Shown one piece after another: positions 59,636 through 64,000 of a stretch of 64,000 bases of DNA (positions within the stretch are counted from its first letter, which is position 1; every line of letters starts with the position of its first letter). The notes below the pieces were generated by a model. The model saw only the letters and a list, made by a program, of their open reading frames with translations. It searched no databases and was not told where the DNA came from. Both the position numbers and the translations under genes were made by a program. This stretch comes from Paraburkholderia saeva (GTDB lineage Bacteria > Pseudomonadota > Gammaproteobacteria > Burkholderiales > Burkholderiaceae), in contig NZ_CAJQZC010000007.1 of NCBI RefSeq assembly GCF_907164555.1, forward strand, positions 124,001 through 188,000, read 5' to 3'.

Positions 59636-61144
59636 ATGGGTTATCAACAAGGCTTGAGCGGTCTGGCTGGCGCGTCGAGCGACCTCGATGTGATCGGCAA
59701 CAATATCGCCAACGCGAATACCGTGGGCTTCAAACAGGGTTCGGCGCAGTTCGCCGACATGTACGCCAATTCGGTGGCCACCGCAGTGAACACGCAGATC
59801 GGTATCGGTTCGCGCCTCGCTTCGGTGCAGCAACAGTTTTCGCAAGGCACGATCACCACGACGAACCAGGCGCTCGACGTCGCGATCAACGGCAACGGCT
59901 TCTTCCAGATGTCGAACAATGGCTCGCTGACGTATTCACGTAACGGCGTGTTCCAGCTCGACAAGAACGGCTTCATCATCAACGCCGATGGCCTGCAACT
60001 GATGGGGTATGCCGCGAACGCAAACGGCATCATCAACTCGGCAAACACGGTGCCGCTGAAGGTGCCGACCGCGAACATTCCGCCGACCCAGACGACGACG
60101 ATCACGGCCGGTCTGAACCTGAACGCGCAGGACAACCTGGTTCTTGGTACGCCGGGCGTGGCGATAACCTCCGCCGGGCTCACAAGCGGTGGCGCGACGA
60201 TTACCAACGGCGCCGCGGGCACCAACGCCAACCCTTATACGATCACGTTTGGTGCCGGGGGTACTTACACCGTTAGCGACGGGAGTTCGGGCACCTACAC
60301 CGCCGGAACACCGATCAAACTCGGCAACGGCGAAACGGTGACGCTTAACGGCACCGCTGCGGCCGGGGACACGGTTACCGTATCGCCGACTCCCGTGACG
60401 TTCAACCAGAACGACAACACGACCTACAGCTACTCGACTTCGGTGCCCGTGTACGACTCGCTCGGCGGCTCGCAGCAGGTCAACATGTACTTCGTGAAGA
60501 CGGCCGCCGGTTCGTGGGACGTGTACGCGGGCGTCTCGACCGGTACGGCTTCGAAGATCGGCACAGCGCAGTTCGACAGCTCGGGCAATCTGCAAAGCAC
60601 CCTGACGCCGGCGCTGCCGGGGCCTCCGGCTGTGCCAGCTGCTCCGACCGCAGTGGCAGGGGCGTTCAACTTCACGATTCCGACCACGGACGGTTCAGCC
60701 ACGCCTCAAAGCATGACGCTGAACATCAACGGCACGACGCAGTTCGGCAGCAAGGACGGCACGAACGCGCTCGATCAGAACGGTTTCGCGGCAGGCACGC
60801 TGACGAACTTCACGATCGGCACGGATGGCACGCTCACGGGTAACTATTCGAACGGTCAGACGGCCGCCCTCGGCCAGATCGTGCTCGCGAACTTCGCGAA
60901 CCAGAACGGTCTCGTCGATCTCGGCAACAACCAGTACGAAGCAACCGCCGCTTCGGGCGTCGCGCAGATCTCGGTGCCGGGCAGCACGAACCACGGCACG
61001 CTGCAGGGCGGCGCGGTGGAAAACTCGAACGTCGATCTGACGAGCGAACTGGTGAACCTGATCACGGCGCAACGCAATTACCAGGCGAACGCGCAGACGA
61101 TCAAGACCCAGCAGGCCGTCGATAACACGTTGATCAACCTGTAA
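59636..61144 (+). CDS. flgE: Flagellar hook protein FlgE
   Basis: A 502-residue hook subunit. N-terminal GYQQGLSGLAGASSDLDVIGNNIANANTVGFK and C-terminal VDLTSELVNLITAQRNYQANAQTIKTQQ are the coiled-coil axial helices. It is longer than the roughly 400-residue classical FlgE; extra Gly/Thr/Ser-rich sequence near residues 170-260 probably forms an additional outer domain of the hook. ATG 59636. The operon continues with flgF 23 bp later. Confidence 0.96.
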   Translation: MGYQQGLSGLAGASSDLDVIGNNIANANTVGFKQGSAQFADMYANSVATAVNTQIGIGSRLASVQQQFSQGTITTTNQALDVAINGNGFFQMSNNGSLTYSRNGVFQLDKNGFIINADGLQLMGYAANANGIINSANTVPLKVPTANIPPTQTTTITAGLNLNAQDNLVLGTPGVAITSAGLTSGGATITNGAAGTNANPYTITFGAGGTYTVSDGSSGTYTAGTPIKLGNGETVTLNGTAAAGDTVTVSPTPVTFNQNDNTTYSYSTSVPVYDSLGGSQQVNMYFVKTAAGSWDVYAGVSTGTASKIGTAQFDSSGNLQSTLTPALPGPPAVPAAPTAVAGAFNFTIPTTDGSATPQSMTLNINGTTQFGSKDGTNALDQNGFAAGTLTNFTIGTDGTLTGNYSNGQTAALGQIVLANFANQNGLVDLGNNQYEATAASGVAQISVPGSTNHGTLQGGAVENSNVDLTSELVNLITAQRNYQANAQTIKTQQAVDNTLINL

Positions 61145-61167
61145 GCGCAGCACGCACCGACACCATC

Positions 61168-61926
61168 ATGGACCGGCTCATATACACCGCGATGTCGGGC
61201 GCCACGCAGGCGCTCGAACAGCAGGCACTGGTCGCGAACAACCTCGCGAACACGTCGACAACGGGTTTTCGCGCGCAGCTCGCGACCTTCCGGGCCGTGC
61301 CGATGGCGTTCGGCGACGGCAGCACCATCAACAACGATACGACGCGCACTTTCGTGCTGTCGTCGACGCCGGGCGCGGATTACACGCCCGGCCCGATCCA
61401 GCAGACCGGCAACCCGCTCGACGTCGCCATTCAGGGCCCGGGCTGGCTGTCGGTGCTGACGCCCGACGGCAACGAAGCGTATACGCGCGCAGGCAACCTG
61501 CACGTCGACCAGAACGGTCAGATCGTGACCGCGAACAACCTGCCGGTGGTCGGCAATGGCGGCCCGCTGTCGGTGCCGCCGGATTCGGAAGTAACGATCG
61601 GCAAGGACGGCACGATCTCCGCGCTGACGCCGGGCGATCCGCCGACGTCGATTGCGATCATCGACCAGCTGAAGCTCGTGAACCCGGCGCCGGGCACGAT
61701 GACGCGCGGCGACGACGGCCTCTTTCGCACCAGCGACGGCAACCCTGCCGACGCCGATCCGAACGTAGTGGTCACGGCAGGCGCGCTGGAAGGCAGCAAC
61801 GTGAACCCGGTGGCGGCGATGGTCTCGATGATCACCAACGCGCGTCAGTTCCAGATGCAGACGAAGATGATCGAGTCCGCCGACCAGAACGAACAGTCGG
61901 CCAACAAGCTGCTCGACTTCAGCTAA
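61168..61926 (+). CDS. flgF: Flagellar rod protein FlgF
   Basis: A 252-residue proximal rod protein. N-terminal MDRLIYTAMSGATQALEQQALVANNLAN and C-terminal NPVAAMVSMITNARQFQMQTKMI blocks match FlgF; the start MDRLIYTAM distinguishes it from FlgG. ATG 61168. Confidence 0.95.
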   Translation: MDRLIYTAMSGATQALEQQALVANNLANTSTTGFRAQLATFRAVPMAFGDGSTINNDTTRTFVLSSTPGADYTPGPIQQTGNPLDVAIQGPGWLSVLTPDGNEAYTRAGNLHVDQNGQIVTANNLPVVGNGGPLSVPPDSEVTIGKDGTISALTPGDPPTSIAIIDQLKLVNPAPGTMTRGDDGLFRTSDGNPADADPNVVVTAGALEGSNVNPVAAMVSMITNARQFQMQTKMIESADQNEQSANKLLDFS

Positions 61927-61967
61927 TACGGACTGCAGGCACGCCTGCACTCAGGAGAAGAAACACT

Positions 61968-62756
61968 GTGAACCGCTCACTCTATATCGCTGCAACCGGC
62001 ATGAATGCGCAGCAGGCGCAGATGGACACGATCTCGAACAACCTCGCGAACGTGAGCACCAATGGCTTCAAGGGCTCGCGCGCCGTGTTCGAAGATCTGC
62101 TGTACCAGACCACCCGCCAGCCGGGCGCGAACTCCACACAGCAGACCGAACTGCCGTCGGGCCTTCAGGTCGGCACGGGCGTGCAGCAGGTCGCAACCGA
62201 GCGTCTCTACACGCAGGGCAACCTGCAGCAGACCGGCAACTCGAAAGACGTCGCGATCAACGGCGCGGGTTTCTTCCAGGTGCTGATGCCGGACGGCTCG
62301 AATGCGTACACGCGTGACGGCTCGTTCCAGACGAATGCGCAGGGTCAGCTCGTGACGTCGAGCGGCTATCAGGTCATTCCGGCCATCACGATTCCGCAGA
62401 ACGCCACGTCGCTCACCATTGGCAGCGATGGTGTGGTGTCGATCACGCAGGCGGGTTCGAGCACGAGCACGCAGATCGGCTCGATGCAGATCGCCACGTT
62501 CATCAACCCGACCGGTCTCGACGCGAAGGGTGAAAACCTGTTTGCGGAAACCTCCTCATCGGGCGCGCCGATCGTCTCGCAACCGGGCCTGAACGGCGCG
62601 GGCGCGCTCAATCAGGGTTACGTGGAAGCGTCAAACGTGAACGTCGTGCAGGAACTGGTCAACATGATCCAGACCCAGCGCGCGTACGAAATCAACAGCA
62701 AGGCCGTGACGACCTCCGACCAGATGCTGCAAACCCTGAGCCAGATGCCGGTCTGA
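61968..62756 (+). CDS. flgG: Flagellar distal rod protein FlgG
   Basis: A 262-residue distal rod protein. NRSLYIAATGMNAQQAQMDTISNNLANVSTNGFK at the N terminus and NVVQELVNMIQTQRAYEINSKAV at the C terminus are diagnostic. It spans the periplasm through the P and L rings. GTG 61968 follows AGGAGAAG. Confidence 0.96.
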   Translation: MNRSLYIAATGMNAQQAQMDTISNNLANVSTNGFKGSRAVFEDLLYQTTRQPGANSTQQTELPSGLQVGTGVQQVATERLYTQGNLQQTGNSKDVAINGAGFFQVLMPDGSNAYTRDGSFQTNAQGQLVTSSGYQVIPAITIPQNATSLTIGSDGVVSITQAGSSTSTQIGSMQIATFINPTGLDAKGENLFAETSSSGAPIVSQPGLNGAGALNQGYVEASNVNVVQELVNMIQTQRAYEINSKAVTTSDQMLQTLSQMPV

Positions 62757-62797
62757 CCGGTCGGTAAATGACAGGGTTAACAGAGACGGTAATCACG

Positions 62798-63508
62798 ATG
62801 TCGCACTTCACACGTATCCCGGCAATCACGCGCGGCGCGCGCAGAGCCCTGCTGCTCGCGTTCGCCGGCACGTTTGCGGCCGCCCTTGGCGGCTGCGGAC
62901 TCGTGCCGACGCAGCCGATCATCCAGCAGCCGATGACGGCCGTTCCGCCCCTGCCGCCCGTGCAGCAGACGCCCGGCTCGATTTTCAATCCGGGTTACGC
63001 GGGCCGGCCGCTCTTTGAAGACCAGCGGCCGCGCAATGTCGGCGACATCCTGACCATCGTGATCGCAGAAAACATCAACGCGACGAAGTCGTCGGCTGCG
63101 AACGCGAGCCGCGACGGCACGACGAAGTTCGGCGTGCCGACAGCCGGCTTTCTCGGCGGCTTTTTCGGCAAGCTGAACATCGACGCAAGCGGCGACAACA
63201 CGTTCAAGGGTGCGGGCGGCGCGAATGCGTCGAACACGTTCAATGGCACGATCACCGTAACGGTGACGAGCGTGCTGCCGAACGGCAACCTGAACGTGAG
63301 CGGCGAAAAGCAGATGCTGATCAACCAGGGTAACGAGTTCGTGCGCTTTTCGGGTGTCGTCAATCCGAACACGATCTCCGGCCTGAACGCCGTGTACTCG
63401 ACCCAGGTCGCCGACGCCAAGATCGAATACTCCGCGAAGGGCTATATCAACGAGGCCCAGAACATGGGCTGGCTGCAACGCTTCTTCCTTAACCTCGCGC
63501 CGTGGTGA
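62798..63508 (+). CDS. flgH: Flagellar L-ring lipoprotein FlgH
   Basis: A 236-residue outer-membrane lipoprotein forming the L-ring bushing. A signal with positively charged start (RIPAITRGARRALLL) and the lipobox LGGC near residues 30-33 is visible. The GRPLFEDQRPRNVGDILTIVIAENINATKSS block near 68 and the C-terminal YINEAQNMGWLQRFFLNLAPW are diagnostic. ATG 62798 gives the usual signal; an in-frame ATG at 62768 exists. flgI starts 2 bp after the stop. Confidence 0.95.
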   Translation: MSHFTRIPAITRGARRALLLAFAGTFAAALGGCGLVPTQPIIQQPMTAVPPLPPVQQTPGSIFNPGYAGRPLFEDQRPRNVGDILTIVIAENINATKSSAANASRDGTTKFGVPTAGFLGGFFGKLNIDASGDNTFKGAGGANASNTFNGTITVTVTSVLPNGNLNVSGEKQMLINQGNEFVRFSGVVNPNTISGLNAVYSTQVADAKIEYSAKGYINEAQNMGWLQRFFLNLAPW

Positions 63509-63510
63509 TC

Positions 63511-64000
63511 ATGAGCTCCGCACTTTTTCGCCGCGCGGGCTCAACGCGCACCTCACGCCTCGGCCACGCCTGCCGTGCGCTCGCGCTCTTCGCGCTGGCG
63601 TGCGCGGCGCTGCCGCTCAGCACGCCCGTCGCGCATGCCGAGCGTCTGAAGGACCTCGTGTCGATCCAGGGCGTCCGCGACAACCCGCTGATCGGCTACG
63701 GCCTTGTCGTCGGTCTAGACGGCACAGGCGACCAGACGACGCAAACGCCGTTCACGACGCAGACGCTCGCGAACATGCTCGCAAACCTCGGCATCGCGAT
63801 CAACAACCAGTCGGCGGGCCAGAATACGGGCGGCTCGTCGTCGTTGACCAGCATGCAGTTGAAGAACGTCGCCGCCGTCATGGTGACGGCCACGCTGCCG
63901 CCGTTCGCACGCCCCGGCGAAGCGCTCGACGTCACCGTGTCGTCGCTCGGTAACGCGAAAAGCCTGCGCGGCGGCACGCTCCTCCTCACGCCGCTGAAGG
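63511..64000 (+). CDS. flgI: Flagellar P-ring protein FlgI (3' end beyond window)
   Basis: The first 163 codons of the P-ring subunit. A Sec signal peptide ends near AHA (about residue 42), followed by the family start ERLKDLVSIQGVRDNPLIGYGLVVGLDGTGDQT. The NMLANLGIAINNQ and PPFARPGEALDVTVSSLG blocks further support it. ATG 63511, two bases after the flgH stop. Its assembly chaperone FlgA is encoded upstream on the opposite strand. Confidence 0.96.
   Translation, partial: MSSALFRRAGSTRTSRLGHACRALALFALACAALPLSTPVAHAERLKDLVSIQGVRDNPLIGYGLVVGLDGTGDQTTQTPFTTQTLANMLANLGIAINNQSAGQNTGGSSSLTSMQLKNVAAVMVTATLPPFARPGEALDVTVSSLGNAKSLRGGTLLLTPLK

Noticed and set aside
1..64000. CRISPR arrays, tRNA or rRNA genes, insertion sequences and phage attachment sites
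   Set aside because: None found: no spaced direct repeats, no tRNA-like cloverleaf noticed, no transposase or integrase frames. The heptamer array at 28901 is too short and gapless for a CRISPR.

Overview
The window is high-GC bacterial DNA and most of it is a flagellar and chemotaxis gene cluster. The set of products and the gene order (fliC/fliD/fliT, rpsU, H-NS-like protein, flhDC-motAB-che, flhBAFG-fliA, flgMN, flgA, flgB-I, plus a DUF2844/DUF3443 pair) point to a betaproteobacterium of the Burkholderia/Paraburkholderia group. This assignment rests on protein motifs and gene order read by eye; no database search was run.

Layout. (1) Bases 1-6220, minus strand: a tightly packed, visibly less GC-rich sugar-modification cassette. 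In transcription order it holds a DegT-type aminotransferase, a WbqC-like protein, a methyltransferase, a small unknown protein, an ATP-grasp enzyme, a calcineurin-like phosphoesterase and two tandem glycosidase-like beta-propeller proteins, the last cut by the window edge. (2) 7011-20698, plus strand: a glycosyltransferase-methyltransferase fusion, a StrF-like glycosyltransferase, four TPR-GT41 (SPINDLY/OGT-like) transferases, a UDP-glucuronate decarboxylase and a sugar C-methyltransferase. It ends at a bidirectional terminator facing fliT-fliD-fliC and is most simply read as a flagellin glycosylation locus. (3) 23870-32243: mostly housekeeping genes (aldo/keto reductase, rpsU, tag, a sugar kinase-like ATPase, a HAD phosphatase, aqpZ, an H-NS-like gene, a glycosyltransferase). 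(4) 32905-45348: flhDC, motAB, cheY1-cheA-cheW-mcp-cheR-cheD-cheB-cheY-cheZ. (5) 45616-47449: a DUF2844/DUF3443 pair of exported proteins. (6) 47665-54943: flhB-flhA and flhF-flhG-fliA. (7) 55204-57616, minus strand: flgN-flgM and flgA. (8) 57855-64000, plus strand: flgB, C, D, E, F, G, H and the start of flgI.

Regulation that can be read from the sequence. FlhDC is the class 1 master regulator. Four regions (upstream of flhB, of flhF, in the flgA/flgB gap, and of the glycosylation operon at 7011) carry the same imperfect inverted half-sites resembling FlhD4C2 boxes, with a -10-like hexamer at an almost constant distance. FliA (sigma-28) promoters with good TAAA/GCCG elements precede fliC, flgM and motA. 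A perfect 12-bp inverted repeat upstream of flhD is a strong candidate operator for control of the whole cascade.

Most noteworthy: the apparent FlhDC control of the TPR-GT41 operon, the four-fold TPR-GT41 expansion with different TPR numbers, an FlhG whose ATP-binding loop has lost its lysines while its FlhF-activating motif is kept, and the unusual minus-strand sugar cassette at the left edge.
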